A DNA stretch of 64,000 bases from JAGQPD01 sp020426865. GTDB lineage: Bacteria; Planctomycetota; Planctomycetia; Pirellulales; Pirellulaceae. Shown one piece after another: positions 24,203-34,800 of the stretch; position 1 is the stretch's first letter, and each line of letters begins with the position of its first letter. The stretch is taken from the NCBI GenBank assembly GCA_041399065.1, contig JAWKTN010000012.1:124001-188000 (forward strand), in the 5' to 3' direction. The translations under genes and the position numbers were made by a program. The notes under the pieces are model-generated. The model was given only the letters and a program-made list of their open reading frames with translations, was not told the origin of the DNA and made no database searches.

Positions 24203-24587
24203 GCGCACGGTACTGGTGGTGGACGACGACCATGGCATCGCTGACGGTGTCCGGCTGCGACTTCGGTCCGCCGGGTACGAGACGTTGGTCGCGTCCGATG
24301 GCATGGACGGCATTGCCGCCGCGATCGAACATCAACCCGATGTCGTGTTGATGGATGTGCGGATGCCTAACATGGATGGTCTTGCGGCGCTCGAAACACT
24401 CCGCATTGACGGGCAAACCAGACACATTCCAGTGATCATGTTGTCCGCAAGCCTTCGCGATCAGGAAACGGCCTTGGAAGCGGGCGCGCAGTTCTTTTTG
24501 ACCAAACCATACCGAAGCCACGACTTATTGGCTGCGATCGAGTGTGCACTAGACAATGACAGACAGCTCCGGGAGACGGCAAAGTGA
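24195..24587 (+). CDS. Stand-alone response regulator 2
   Basis: ATG 24195 (MSRRTVLVVDDD) overlaps the kinase stop by 8 bp. The 130-aa product is a bare receiver: acidic residues VVDDD, phospho-Asp54 (VVLMDVRMPNMDG), Ser in MLSAS and Lys104 (FFLTKPY). Tight overlap with both neighbours implies co-translation and a shared phosphate flow with the kinase at 22655. Confidence 0.92.
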   Translation: MSRRTVLVVDDDHGIADGVRLRLRSAGYETLVASDGMDGIAAAIEHQPDVVLMDVRMPNMDGLAALETLRIDGQTRHIPVIMLSASLRDQETALEAGAQFFLTKPYRSHDLLAAIECALDNDRQLRETAK

Positions 24588-24991
24588 CCAAGCGAATCTT
24601 GATTCTCGACGACGACCGCGATTTTTCGGACATGGTGGCGGCCCGATGCCGTAAGCTGGGCGCGGATGTGGCGACCGCGCATACGCCCCTCGAGGCCATG
24701 GAACTACTTGGACAGCGAATGCCCGATTTAATTTGTCTGGATGTGAACATGCCCACCGAGAATGGGCTCAACATTTGCGAGTATCTCGGATCAAGTCCGC
24801 ATACAAAACATGTGCCCGTAGTCATCTTGACGGGGCGAGCGGATGGGCAGACGGTCCGGCGCTGCAATGAACTTCGTGCGGCGTATGTCCACAAGTCGCC
24901 CAGTTTTTGGTCGAGGCTCCGCCCAGTGATCGTGGAACTCATGGATTTACACGTATGGGAAGCCGACGAACTAGCACTGGGCACCCAGTGA
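24584..24991 (+). CDS. Stand-alone response regulator 3, with modified Lys-Pro motif
   Basis: GTG 24584 overlaps the previous stop by four bases (GTGA). The 135-aa receiver has LILDDDRD, phospho-Asp53 (LICLDVNMPTENG), Thr in ILTGR and Lys104, but KSP where KP is usual (YVHKSPSFW). This may alter the switch geometry. No output domain follows. Confidence 0.88.
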   Translation: MTKRILILDDDRDFSDMVAARCRKLGADVATAHTPLEAMELLGQRMPDLICLDVNMPTENGLNICEYLGSSPHTKHVPVVILTGRADGQTVRRCNELRAAYVHKSPSFWSRLRPVIVELMDLHVWEADELALGTQ

Positions 24992-25041
24992 ATCAATGAT
25001 GGACAATCGAATCAAATTCAGGATCCTCCGAGATACCAGAA

Positions 25042-25626
25042 ATGACTGAGCAGAGAACGAGTAACGACCACGTCGACCGTACCGTATTGCCCCGTGCAGT
25101 GGTCCAAAGCAAAGAGGACGTTAGGAAGCCATGTAATACCGAGTTGGTTGATGCACTGTTTTCGGCACTCGGATGGGAAGCAGCTCTAGTAGACACCGTA
25201 GAAGCAGAAGATCAAGGACCATACGACATGAACGGCCCGTGGGTACTATCCATCGATGACGATTCGGAACTTTCCTTTAGTCTCAAGGTTCGCCTGGCTC
25301 GGAAAGGAATCGACGTATTGCGTGCGTCCGAAGGAATGCAGGGATTCCGCTATGCGTTTGCCAAGCCCCCTAAAGCCATTGTGCTCGACTACGAAATGCC
25401 GGATGTCAACGGCGACTACGTCCTACGACGTCTCAAGGAGAATCATGTTACGCGGAGCATACCGGTGCTGGTACTTACAGGGCACCGGGACGGCAAGCTC
25501 AAGCACAAGATGTTCAGCCTTGGTGCTTCGTCGTTTTTGACCAAGCCGGTGCGGTGGGAAGTGCTGTGGAGCGAGATCCAGAAGCACGTCTTGCCTCCCA
25601 AGACGGCCGCGACATGTCCCCTATAA
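25042..25626 (+). CDS. Stand-alone response regulator 4
   Basis: ATG 25042 gives 194 aa, with a 62-residue extension lacking any recognised domain. ATG 25228 (MNGPWVLSIDDD) would give a bare receiver. Receiver residues are IDDDSE, phospho-Asp116 (AIVLDYEMPDVNGD), Thr in VLTG and Lys168 (FLTKPVRW). It is a paralogue of the receiver at 22100 (EGMQGF, TRSIPVLVLTGHRD), so a duplicated receiver type flanks the first kinase. Confidence 0.85.
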   Translation: MTEQRTSNDHVDRTVLPRAVVQSKEDVRKPCNTELVDALFSALGWEAALVDTVEAEDQGPYDMNGPWVLSIDDDSELSFSLKVRLARKGIDVLRASEGMQGFRYAFAKPPKAIVLDYEMPDVNGDYVLRRLKENHVTRSIPVLVLTGHRDGKLKHKMFSLGASSFLTKPVRWEVLWSEIQKHVLPPKTAATCPL

Positions 25627-25760
25627 CAACTTGATTCGAACGACATCTGTTGGGGACGACTTGTATGGAATTGCCGAGTTACCGACCGGCAATGTCTGAG
25701 CGTTTTCCCAATGCGACAAGCAAGTAACTGGCCGACGATTCGATAGAACTCATAGCGGTT

Positions 25761-27485
25761 ATGCTTTGGGATCCGTGGTCGTGGTTATGCGCACAAATGC
25801 ACATGCTGGGAATGTTGTTTGAATTGCTCGAACGCACTGGGGTAGGCTGGCTGCCATTCGCCGCGGACTGTGCTGTCGTTGTGGCATGCATCTGTGTGAT
25901 TGCGTTGATCGTGTATTTGCTGCATCGATGTCGCGATCGGCTGTCGATGAATCGTGAGCGAACGAATCGGCAATTCGAGAGCGTCATGGAAGTAGCGCCC
26001 AATGCGATGATTATGATCGATCCGTCGGGCGAGATCGTACTTGTCAATCGGGCTGCCGAGGAAGTCTTTCAATATGCGCGCGAAGAAATGCTCGGGGAGT
26101 CGATCGAGATGCTGATTCCCGAACGATTTCGTCCAGCCCATCCGAAGCTGCGCGACGCCTTTTTCGAAGAACCACAGACGACGCTAATCGGTCAAGGCCG
26201 TCCGCGCATCGGACTTAGAAAAGACGGAACGGAATTCGAGCTCGACCTCGGACTGAATCCGATTGAAACCACCGAGGGTCTTTTTGTCTTGAGTTCCATC
26301 GTAGACATGGCGGCCCACCACCGAACTCAGAAAACTTTGGCACAGTTGGCGGCAATCGTCGAATCGTCCCACGATGCGATTATCGGAAAGGCGATCGATG
26401 GCACGATTACCAATTGGAACCGCGGTGCCGAGATGATCTATGGCTACCCGGCGAAAGAGGCAATTGGTCGCCACATTTCGATGCTAATCCCCGATGGCCA
26501 GACCGACGAAGCGGATCAAATCATGCAGAAAGTCGTCGGTGGTGTTCTGGTAGACAATGCCGAGACCACGCGACGCTGCAAAGACGGCACGCTGATCGAT
26601 GTCTCGTTGACAGTATCACCCATACGGGATGAATCGGATGTTGTGATTGGCGCGTCCGTTATCGCTCGCGACATCACCCAACGAAAAGCGGCAGAGAAAA
26701 CTCTCGCGCAGTATGCCTGTGAGCTCGAAAAGAGCAACCATGAGCTGGAACAGTTCGCCTACGTCGCATCCCATGATCTCAAGGAACCGCTCCGCATGGT
26801 TGCCAGTTTCACGGGATTGCTGGCGGAGGAGTATCGCGGGAAACTGGACGCCAATGCCGACCGTTACATTGACTTCGCCACCAATGGCGCCAAACGCATG
26901 GCGGCGCTCATCGATGACCTGCTCAACTATTCGCGAGTCGGACGCATGGACGCGCCTTTTCGAGCCATTGGCCTGGGGGACATGCTCCAGCATGTCGTCG
27001 ACGACCTGCGAACAAGCATCGAGGAGACGCAAGCGGAAATCTCCCTACCGGAAGAAACTCCCCGCGTCAAAGGTAGCCCAACCCGGCTGCGACAGCTTTT
27101 TCAAAATCTGATGGGCAATGCTCTGAAGTTCCGTCATCCCGACCGCCCACCAATCATCCAGATTTCCTGCCAGCAATGCGATGCATTCTGCGAAATCGCC
27201 GTCAAAGACAATGGAATCGGTGTCGACCCGGACTTCCATGAGCGCATTTTTCAGGTTTTCCAGCGGCTCCATACGACCGCCGAGTATCCCGGAACGGGAA
27301 TCGGGCTGGCGGTCTGCAAGAAGATCGTCGAGCAGCATGGTGGAGAGATATCCGTCGAATCGGAACTTGGCGTGGGGACAACGTTTCGTGTGACGCTTCC
27401 CGTTTACTTCGTGGACATGGATCCGGATGTCCATCGGCCCAAGTTCTCGAAGTATGAAGGCGAAGTTCCGTCATGCAAACCGTAG
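25761..27485 (+). CDS. Membrane-bound PAS-PAS histidine kinase, bacteriophytochrome-like kinase core
   Basis: The 574-aa product has one membrane helix (about 31-54), PAS domain 1 (about 72-185, MIMIDPSGEIVLVNRAAEEVF), PAS domain 2 (about 195-312, IDGTITNWNRGAEMIYGY, ending VIARDITQRK), HisKA with His338 (QFAYVASHDLKEPL), and HATPase with Asn449/Asn453, DNGIGV and GTGIGLAVCKK. The SHDLKEPL kinase type is the one usually paired with Rcp1-like receivers, and such a gene follows with a 13-bp overlap. The sensory input is unknown. There are no chromophore domains. Confidence 0.93.
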   Translation: MLWDPWSWLCAQMHMLGMLFELLERTGVGWLPFAADCAVVVACICVIALIVYLLHRCRDRLSMNRERTNRQFESVMEVAPNAMIMIDPSGEIVLVNRAAEEVFQYAREEMLGESIEMLIPERFRPAHPKLRDAFFEEPQTTLIGQGRPRIGLRKDGTEFELDLGLNPIETTEGLFVLSSIVDMAAHHRTQKTLAQLAAIVESSHDAIIGKAIDGTITNWNRGAEMIYGYPAKEAIGRHISMLIPDGQTDEADQIMQKVVGGVLVDNAETTRRCKDGTLIDVSLTVSPIRDESDVVIGASVIARDITQRKAAEKTLAQYACELEKSNHELEQFAYVASHDLKEPLRMVASFTGLLAEEYRGKLDANADRYIDFATNGAKRMAALIDDLLNYSRVGRMDAPFRAIGLGDMLQHVVDDLRTSIEETQAEISLPEETPRVKGSPTRLRQLFQNLMGNALKFRHPDRPPIIQISCQQCDAFCEIAVKDNGIGVDPDFHERIFQVFQRLHTTAEYPGTGIGLAVCKKIVEQHGGEISVESELGVGTTFRVTLPVYFVDMDPDVHRPKFSKYEGEVPSCKP

Positions 27486-27964
27486 AGAACGCTAGGCCAC
27501 TGGAGGTCTTGCTCGTCGAAGACAATATCGGGGATGTTGACCTGGTATGGTCCTACCTGCGGAAATCCAACGCCGCCGTCAGTATGAGCGTCGCTCGCGA
27601 CGGCCACCAAGCCATTTCTGTCCTGCGAAACCGGAGAGAACATGGTCCGCTTCCCGATATCGTTCTACTGGATCTCAACCTTCCTAAGCTGGGCGGCATC
27701 GACGTGCTGCGAGTCGTCAAGGAAGATTCCCTTCTAAGACGCATACCTGTCATCGTCTTGACTTCCAGCTCGACCTCAGAAGAAATTGGCCGAGTCTACG
27801 AAATGGGGGCAAATTGCTGCCTGACCAAATCCATCGACCTTACGGGATTCCGGCAAGTGATGCAGTCGATCGAGCAATTCTGGTTCCATGCCGTCTGCCT
27901 GCCGACAAACCTCCATGAAAGCGAGCGCGACCAAGGTGTTGCATTCCCCACCTCGGCAGGTTAA
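27473..27964 (+). CDS. Rcp1-type response regulator 5
   Basis: The 163-aa receiver of the CheY-like Rcp1 class has the VEDNIGDVDLV start, phospho-Asp67 (PDIVLLDLNLPKLGG), VLTSSS and Lys119 (CCLTKSIDL). Its gene overlaps the kinase at 25761 by 13 bp, so the two form a cognate pair. The C-terminal 35 residues extend beyond a normal receiver and have no known domain. The gene is convergent with the lipoprotein at 27985, 20 bp away. Confidence 0.92.
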   Translation: MQTVENARPLEVLLVEDNIGDVDLVWSYLRKSNAAVSMSVARDGHQAISVLRNRREHGPLPDIVLLDLNLPKLGGIDVLRVVKEDSLLRRIPVIVLTSSSTSEEIGRVYEMGANCCLTKSIDLTGFRQVMQSIEQFWFHAVCLPTNLHESERDQGVAFPTSAG

Positions 27965-27984
27965 GTCAATTTCGACGTGCGGCC

Positions 27985-28191
27985 CTATTCGCTGGGCGGT
28001 TGCACGCTCATCTGACGTGCATTGCCGCCTCCCGGCGATTTGATGCCATCGGGCTTGGGTTCCGCCGTGGCGCGATCCGGAAGGACCGCCCGATCACTGG
28101 AACCGCCGCCACCACAGCCGCTGGAGACCAGCGCTGCCGCCAAGATTGAGGCCATCAACATCAAACGCGCGTATGTGATCTTGGTATTCAT
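27985..28191 (-). CDS. Small lipoprotein
   Basis: The 68-aa product has a signal peptide with lipobox LVSSGCG, a Gly-rich stretch and a short polar tail. It follows the DUF1559 gene by 32 bp, a common planctomycete arrangement in which a tiny lipoprotein accompanies a DUF1559 protein. Function unknown. Confidence 0.75.
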   Translation of the reverse strand: MNTKITYARLMLMASILAAALVSSGCGGGGSSDRAVLPDRATAEPKPDGIKSPGGGNARQMSVQPPSE

Positions 28192-28223
28192 CGTTGGCTT
28201 CCGAGATGGTTGGTTTGGACCTG

Positions 28224-29264
28224 TTACAGTGAGCTAATATCGACCAAGCTGCCTTCGCGCATCCCGCCGATAGCATTCAAAACCTGTTGATCAATATCAA
28301 CCGACAGCGGATGTACCGAACCGTCGACAAACGTCGTCAACACGAGCCCGGGATGTTGACTGCTGAACCGTCCCCATCCCTCATTGCCAATCCCGAACGC
28401 GACCGGCAGACTGCCCGACGCAATCCAAGTGTGGGCGGCCACGAATTCCGGCTCGGTAATCCCCAGGCATTCGCCAAACATGATCGTCTTGCTTGTGCCG
28501 TCTTTCACCTTCGATAGCGGGTTGCTCGACCGGTTAGTAAAGACCCCATGCAACTCGTCCGCGAGCGGATGTCCAACGATTCCAATGTATCCGGCGCAGC
28601 CGATGTAGTTGGTTTCGCCGGGCGCCGTCGACGCGAATGTGGCAATCTGCACCGCCAATTGCGATTCGCCCTCATCCCAATACGTGTTTAGCAGCGCCAC
28701 CGATTCTTCCGTCGATCGGTCGGGGGCACTGGGACAGCGAAAGAGCGGAATGCGGGCTTGGGAAATAAACCACGTTTCATCGAATGTCCACCAAGGGCCA
28801 TCGGGTGAGTGCTCGTCGACATTCAGATTGATGTCAATCGAATCGTAGACGACCGATTCCTCTAGGTAGGGTAATAGATAGGCCAATACGCCGACGAACT
28901 GCTCGTTGGGTGTTAGCAACTCGGTCCCCGCAACCGCACGTTGCGGGGGATCGGGGCCAAGGTACCCAGGAGGTAATCGCAGCCGTGCCGACTCGTAGTT
29001 CAACGCTGACATGGCGACTTGCCGGATGTTGCTTGAACAGGCGGTCCGGCGAGCGGCTTCGCGAGCGGAGTTGACGGCCGGCAGAAGCAAGCCGACGAGT
29101 AACCCGATAATGGCAATGACGACGAGCAGTTCAACGAGCGTAAACGCCTGATGATTCGCTCGGTTTCGGGGGCGGCCGAGCCATGGCATTCGATGGCGAT
29201 TCGAACCTAACGAATAATACGCATGTTGTATAATATCAGCCGTCCATGGATGGGATTGCTTCAT
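28224..29264 (-). CDS. DUF1559 protein with type IV pilin-like N-terminus
   Basis: The 346-aa product has a prepilin-type segment (FTLVELLVVIAIIGLLVG, about 41-58), then the DUF1559 region (AREAARRTACSSNIRQ) and the C-terminal H-x9-DG motif (HPGLVLTTFVDG). Residue -1 of the cleavage site is Ala (QAFTLVE) rather than the usual Gly, which may affect processing by prepilin peptidase. The N-terminal leader of about 40 residues is long, and ATG at MPWLGRP is an alternative start. These proteins are abundant in planctomycetes and their role is unknown. Confidence 0.9.
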   Translation of the reverse strand: MKQSHPWTADIIQHAYYSLGSNRHRMPWLGRPRNRANHQAFTLVELLVVIAIIGLLVGLLLPAVNSAREAARRTACSSNIRQVAMSALNYESARLRLPPGYLGPDPPQRAVAGTELLTPNEQFVGVLAYLLPYLEESVVYDSIDINLNVDEHSPDGPWWTFDETWFISQARIPLFRCPSAPDRSTEESVALLNTYWDEGESQLAVQIATFASTAPGETNYIGCAGYIGIVGHPLADELHGVFTNRSSNPLSKVKDGTSKTIMFGECLGITEPEFVAAHTWIASGSLPVAFGIGNEGWGRFSSQHPGLVLTTFVDGSVHPLSVDIDQQVLNAIGGMREGSLVDISSL

Positions 29265-29406
29265 GGCTCACCTTTGACGACGAAGTGACGACGAAGGAAT
29301 TTGGACCGGACACATTCAGCTGGTGCCACGGCGGTCTCCACCGTGGAGTTATTCTAGGTGTTGGTAACGGTCAAGGCAATCATATGGTGCAATCACCAGG
29401 ATCGGG

Positions 29407-31185
29407 CTACTTTTCGTGAGCTTTGACAATCCGGATTCCCAATTCTCGCAGTTGTTTTTGATCCACCAGGCCAGGCGCACCGGTCATTAGATCGGCAGCT
29501 TTTTGTGTCTTTGGAAACGCGATACAGTCGCGAATATTGTCCATGCCACCAAAGAGCATGACGACGCGGTCGATCCCCAAGGCGATACCACCGTGAGGAG
29601 GGGCGCCATATTGGAGGGCATCGAGCAGGAACCCAAATCGTTCGCGTGCGGAAACCTCGTCCATGCCGAGCAGGTTGAAAACCTTTTGTTGCACGACGTT
29701 ATCGTGGATACGAATCGTGCCGCCACCAGCCTCCGATCCGTTGATGACCAGGTCATAGGCCTGGGCGCGTGCCTTTCCGGGGTCGGAGTCGAGCAGGTCG
29801 ACATCTTGGGTTCGTGGCGCGGTGAATGGATGGTGCATCGCCACCCAACGCTGTTCTTCGGCATCGAATTCAAACATGGGGAATTCGATGACCCACGAGA
29901 AGTGCATTTGACCGGGCTGATAGAGTTTTAGTTCGGCACCGAGTCGCTTTCGCAGGGCATAAAGTGCCTTGCAAGTGACTTCCCAGCGGTCGGCCACCAG
30001 CAGCAGCAAGTCGCCCGGTTCAGCCGACAGGCGTTCGGCGAATTTGGCCAGCAAGTCGTCACTGAAATTCTTGGCGATTGGTGAGTTCAACTTGCCGTCG
30101 TTTTCGACCTTAAACCAGGCCAGTCCCTTGGCGCCAAAATCTTGGACGACAAAATCGGTCATTTCATCGATCAAGCGACGACTATACTTGTCTGCCGCAC
30201 CTTTCGCGTTCAGGCCGCGGACAAAGCCGCCGCCGTCGACACAGCCGCGAAAGACGCGGAATTCCGCTTCGGCCGCCAAATCCGAACAATCGACCAGCTC
30301 CATGCCGAATCGCAAGTCTGGTGCATCGTGACCGAATCGCGTCATCGCTTCGTCGTACGTCATGCGTGGCAACGGCGTCGGCAATTCGATACCGAGCAAT
30401 TCACGAGCCATCCTTGCCATCAGCCCGTCAATCATCGACATGATATCGTTGGCGTCGACGAACGACATCTCTATGTCCAGCTGTGTGAACTCGGGTTGCC
30501 GATCTGCCCGCAGATCCTCGTCGCGAAAACAGCGCGCAACCTGCACATAGCGATCGAGTCCCGCTACCATGAGAATCTGCTTGTATAGCTGGGGGGATTG
30601 CGGTAACGCATAAAACGCTTCGTCGTGGATCCGGCTCGGGACCAAGTAGTCTCGCGCCCCCTCCGGAGTGCTGCGACCGAGTACTGGGGTCTCCACGTCA
30701 ATGAATTGGTGTTCCTCAAAGTAGTCCCGCATCGCCTTGATGATCCTGCTTCGCAGCAGCAGCGAACGTTGCATCTCGATGCGCCTGAGATCCAAGAAAC
30801 GGTATTTCAGTCGCAAGTCTTCGCCCGGTAGTTCGCCCTGATTGGGCACAAACGGTGGCGTCTTGCATTTGTTTAGCAGTTCCAGTGATCGACAGCGAAT
30901 CTCAATTTCACCAGTCTGCAACTTCGGATTAATCGTCCCCTCCGGCCGTAACGCCACCTTGCCCGTCACACGAATCACGTCTTCACTGCGCAAACCGCGC
31001 GATCGCTCCAGCAACTCGCTGCCGCCTTCCGGCGCAAAGACGACCTGCGTCTTGCCATAGCGGTCGCGAAGATCCACGAACAAAGTACCGCCGTGGTCAC
31101 GGTAGGAATCTACCCAACCACAGAGAGTAACTTCACCTTCTACATTTTGAGCGGTCAATTCGCCGCACGTATGCGTTCTCAACAC
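29407..31185 (-). CDS. aspS: Aspartyl-tRNA synthetase (bacterial type)
   Basis: The start is GTG 31185, immediately followed by TTG (LRTHTCGEL). The 592-aa product has the N-terminal OB anticodon-binding domain (VTLCGWVDSYRDHGG), class II motif 2 (ARCFRDEDLRADRQPEFTQ), the GAD insertion characteristic of bacterial enzymes, and motif 3 (GIALGIDRVVM). It charges tRNA-Asp, and possibly tRNA-Asn in a non-discriminating form. The window gives no evidence on that. Confidence 0.97.
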   Translation of the reverse strand: MLRTHTCGELTAQNVEGEVTLCGWVDSYRDHGGTLFVDLRDRYGKTQVVFAPEGGSELLERSRGLRSEDVIRVTGKVALRPEGTINPKLQTGEIEIRCRSLELLNKCKTPPFVPNQGELPGEDLRLKYRFLDLRRIEMQRSLLLRSRIIKAMRDYFEEHQFIDVETPVLGRSTPEGARDYLVPSRIHDEAFYALPQSPQLYKQILMVAGLDRYVQVARCFRDEDLRADRQPEFTQLDIEMSFVDANDIMSMIDGLMARMARELLGIELPTPLPRMTYDEAMTRFGHDAPDLRFGMELVDCSDLAAEAEFRVFRGCVDGGGFVRGLNAKGAADKYSRRLIDEMTDFVVQDFGAKGLAWFKVENDGKLNSPIAKNFSDDLLAKFAERLSAEPGDLLLLVADRWEVTCKALYALRKRLGAELKLYQPGQMHFSWVIEFPMFEFDAEEQRWVAMHHPFTAPRTQDVDLLDSDPGKARAQAYDLVINGSEAGGGTIRIHDNVVQQKVFNLLGMDEVSARERFGFLLDALQYGAPPHGGIALGIDRVVMLFGGMDNIRDCIAFPKTQKAADLMTGAPGLVDQKQLRELGIRIVKAHEK

Positions 31186-31507
31186 CGGTTGCGTCCCTGT
31201 GATACAGATCGATTATGGTCGGGAGATCATGGTCGGGCGATTCGTCACCCTCAGGCAAACGGATCATTGTAGACGTCCCCGAGCATGTAGAAAAGGTTCG
31301 GTCGAGGCACGTTTTCTCGCTCATGCGTGCGAGATGATCACGTTCTGACTACTCATTCTAGTTGCGACGTCAAATTTCGCACTATCGTCTTGTCCTGATT
31401 TCGGCGGACAAAATCAAGCTATCGCGTGCCATGAGCGATAAGTCATGGGATAGACGTCCCAATCGTTTGTGGTTCCCGGCCCAATTCTAGCGAATGTATC
31501 GAATATC

Positions 31508-31798
31508 ATGCCGTTTGGTCGACAGAAATTCTTGATCCTGGGAATGACCCTCATTTTCTTGGGGGTGCAATTGCGGTTCGTTGAGTCGTTTGTGCTGACT
31601 CCGAAAGCCTCACAATTTGTCGAGACGAAAATGCAAAACTCGGGCCTGATGCAAGGCTCGCGCCTCGATGCCTATCTTCCCCGAACGTCAATCATTGCAG
31701 CTCGCAAGACCGTCACGCCCCCTCGTTGGATCGGGCTGGCGCTCATCTCCGTAGGAGCCGTGCTCGTGCTGCACGGTGTCACGTTGGACAAGGATTGA
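31508..31798 (+). CDS. Small two-helix membrane protein
   Basis: ATG 31508 (MPFGRQKFLILGM) gives 96 aa with a helix at each end (about 7-28 and 73-92) and a polar middle with QFVETKM and YLPRTSI. No family recognised. The gap to aspS on the other strand (31186-31507) holds no other clear feature. Confidence 0.6.
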   Translation: MPFGRQKFLILGMTLIFLGVQLRFVESFVLTPKASQFVETKMQNSGLMQGSRLDAYLPRTSIIAARKTVTPPRWIGLALISVGAVLVLHGVTLDKD

Positions 31799-31833
31799 CG
31801 GCAGCTACTCGGTGCACGTAACACCTTGCCCAG

Positions 31834-34800
31834 CTATTTCTGATTCGCCAAGAATTCAATCAAGTCCCGTAGGTCCACCAGGTTCATTCCCTTTAACAAG
31901 TCGTCGGGCATGGACGATTTGCCAGTGCGACGGTCGTCGATCTCCATCACCTTCACCTGGACCGTCTCGCCACTGGCTTGAATCAGCGTGAGCGTTTCCG
32001 TGTCTTCTGATTGAACGATTCCGCTGACGATCCGGCCGTTGGTCTCTACCAGCACGGTTTCAAACCCTTTCGCAATCGTCTTGTTCGGGTCGACAATCGA
32101 TTCCAGCAAGTATTCTCGCGTCTTGTCGCCACCGATCTTGCTCAAGTCCGGTCCCACGTTGCCTCCCTGCCCGTTGGCCTTGTGGCAGCGAAGGCACGAC
32201 AGTGATGGCCGCTGTGCGAACACGATTTCGCCGCGCTGAGCATTACCGCCAAGGAGCGTATCGCGATAGGGGGCCAAGGGATCGCCCTTATCACGGGCGG
32301 CGTAGTACGCTTCCAGCAACGTGCGATAATCCGCTTCCTGCTGATGTTGCGTGGCCGCGACAACGACGTCCAGTCGCAGTTCGTCCTTGACTTTGCCATC
32401 GACGAGTGACTTGACAATCGAGATTAGCAATTCACGAGCCGATTCGGTTTGCATCCGTGCGAGTGCCGCGATGGCCGACTGTTGCTCAATCTGTTCGCCC
32501 TGTTCAATCGCCGCTGCGAACGACTTGACGGCGGTATCGGCGTCGTAGTCGGCCAACACCAAACGGGCCGCCGCACGGACGCGGGGCTGGCCGTCTTCCA
32601 ACATCTTTTTCACCACGTCGGCTGTCCCGTCGTATTGCAGTGCCCGCATCGAGAGCAACGAACTAGCGCGCTGTTCATCGTCATTGTCGGTATCAAGCAC
32701 GATGTCTTTAAGGACGTCGCCCCCTGCCGGTAACTTGAAGTAGGCTGCCAGGTTCGCCGCTTGCCAGCGCACTTGATGTCCGCCTTGTAACAAATGCGGA
32801 AGCTGATCGGCCAGTGCTTTGGCGGCAATGGACTCGTCGCGGGGTTCTGTTAAGGGCCGCCACATTCCCAGGACCCGATCACGGGGTGCCGGCGTCTTCC
32901 ACAACCGCAGTAAATTCAATGCCTCGGCACGCATTAACGGTTGTGCGTTGGCCTGGCCAGCCAATTTGGCAATCGCTTCGGCATGTATCGCTTCCCCCAA
33001 GCGATAGTTCGCATTCAGCGCGCGGCGAAGGGCAGGGTTGGGCAAATCGGGTCGCCGGACGAGTTGGGCCAACGCCGGTAGTGCCCCATCCACCGGAACA
33101 TCGTAAATCGCACGTGCCGCTTCGGTAACAACCAGCGAGTCGCTATCCTCCAGGAATTTCGCCAGTTCGGTACTAGCCTGCCGACGCAGAGCAACGACCG
33201 CGGCCAGACGCAGATGCTTCGAATCGTGCGAAGAGAGTGCAGCCAGCTCGGATTCTGTGGCACAGGCGGCCAAGCCCATAACGCCACCGTGTCGCAGGTA
33301 AGGGTCTTCGTCTTGATTCTCCGCCAACATTTTTTCGAGTGCTTCCACAGCCGACGCGGCTTTTAGCTTGGCAATCGCCAGTGCTGCTCGCAGACGAACC
33401 CGCGGCTCTTCGTCGGACAGCATGGTTGTCATCGCACTGGCCGCCGCTTCATACTTCGCGTCGGCGGCCATTTCGGCGGCCAGGCCGCGCATCTCCGGGT
33501 CGGGGTCCTGCAGGAACTTCGCGATTGTCTCGGCGGCGCGAGCGGGCTGCTTGTCGAAACGTGCAATTTGTCCCAGGCCCCACAAAGCGTGCAGGCGGGC
33601 GAGTTGATGTTCTGATTTCGTTGCCACTTCGTCAAACGAACTGATATCGCGTCGCCATGCCAGTTCCCATTGAGCCTCACAGCGGACCCGACGGTCGACG
33701 TGCTCGAGCAGTTTTTTCAAATCACTCTTTTCCGTCTTTTTCATTCCTTCGGCCAACAATTGACGAACCTCGCTCACGATGGGTGCCTTGATTGCGTCAC
33801 TGTCTCGGAGCCGGTAGATGCGCCCCTTCCCTTCGCCATTCCAACCTTCCACCCAGTCGCTTACATAGACGGCGCCATCGGGCCCGAAGTCGACGTCCGT
33901 GACCAGGCAATTCCAGAGAAAGACCTCTGAGTCGATCATCTCGTACGACGCACCACGCGGACGCATCTTGAACGTGCGGACTCCGCTCAGCCCCGCCTGG
34001 CCACGGAAATCGCACAAGAAGAAATTGCCGCGGTAATGATCGGCCAATCCGGTACCAGGATACGCCGCGAGGCCGCCAGGGCCATCGGCAAAGTTACAGA
34101 TCGGCGGAACGAGATAGGCTGCCTGTCCCTGGAACGGTGGATTCCAAAGCTTCTCGCGATTCCACGGCCCTCGGTCGGGAAAGTACTGATAGGCCATTCG
34201 CCAGCCCGCATCGCTCCCTTGCAGCACATGAACCCAGCGGGCTAAGTCGCCACTATCGGAGTTGTTGTCGCCGGTGAAGAGATTTCCAAAGTCGTCAAAC
34301 GCCAATTCTTGTGGGTTTCGGAAGCCGCTGGCAAATACCTCCAGATGCGTCCCGTCCTGTTCGCAGCGAAAGACGGCCCCGGTCTCGGGATTGATCAAAC
34401 GGCCGTCTTTCGTCTCCACATTGAACCCGCGGTCTCCCACACTAAAGTAGAGGCGGCCGTCCTGACCCAGGCACAAACCGTGCAAGTCGTGTCCACGAAA
34501 AGCGACCCGCACCCCGAATCCGTCATACATCGGAAGTCGCCGATCGGCCTGGCCGTCGTTATTGTCGTCACGGAACGCCCACAGTCGAGGGATGCACGTG
34601 TAATAGACGTTGTCGTCGCGAACGAGAATACCCGCCCCGGTACCTTCCTCGATCGCATTGAATCCCGCCGCAAACACCGAGTCTCGATCGGCCGCGCCAT
34701 CATTGTCGCTATCCACAAGCAATCGGATGCGTTCCTCCTGTTCGGTGTATTCGCCGATCTTGTCTCCCAAGTGCTTCTTGAAATAGGCGACTCGGTCGGC

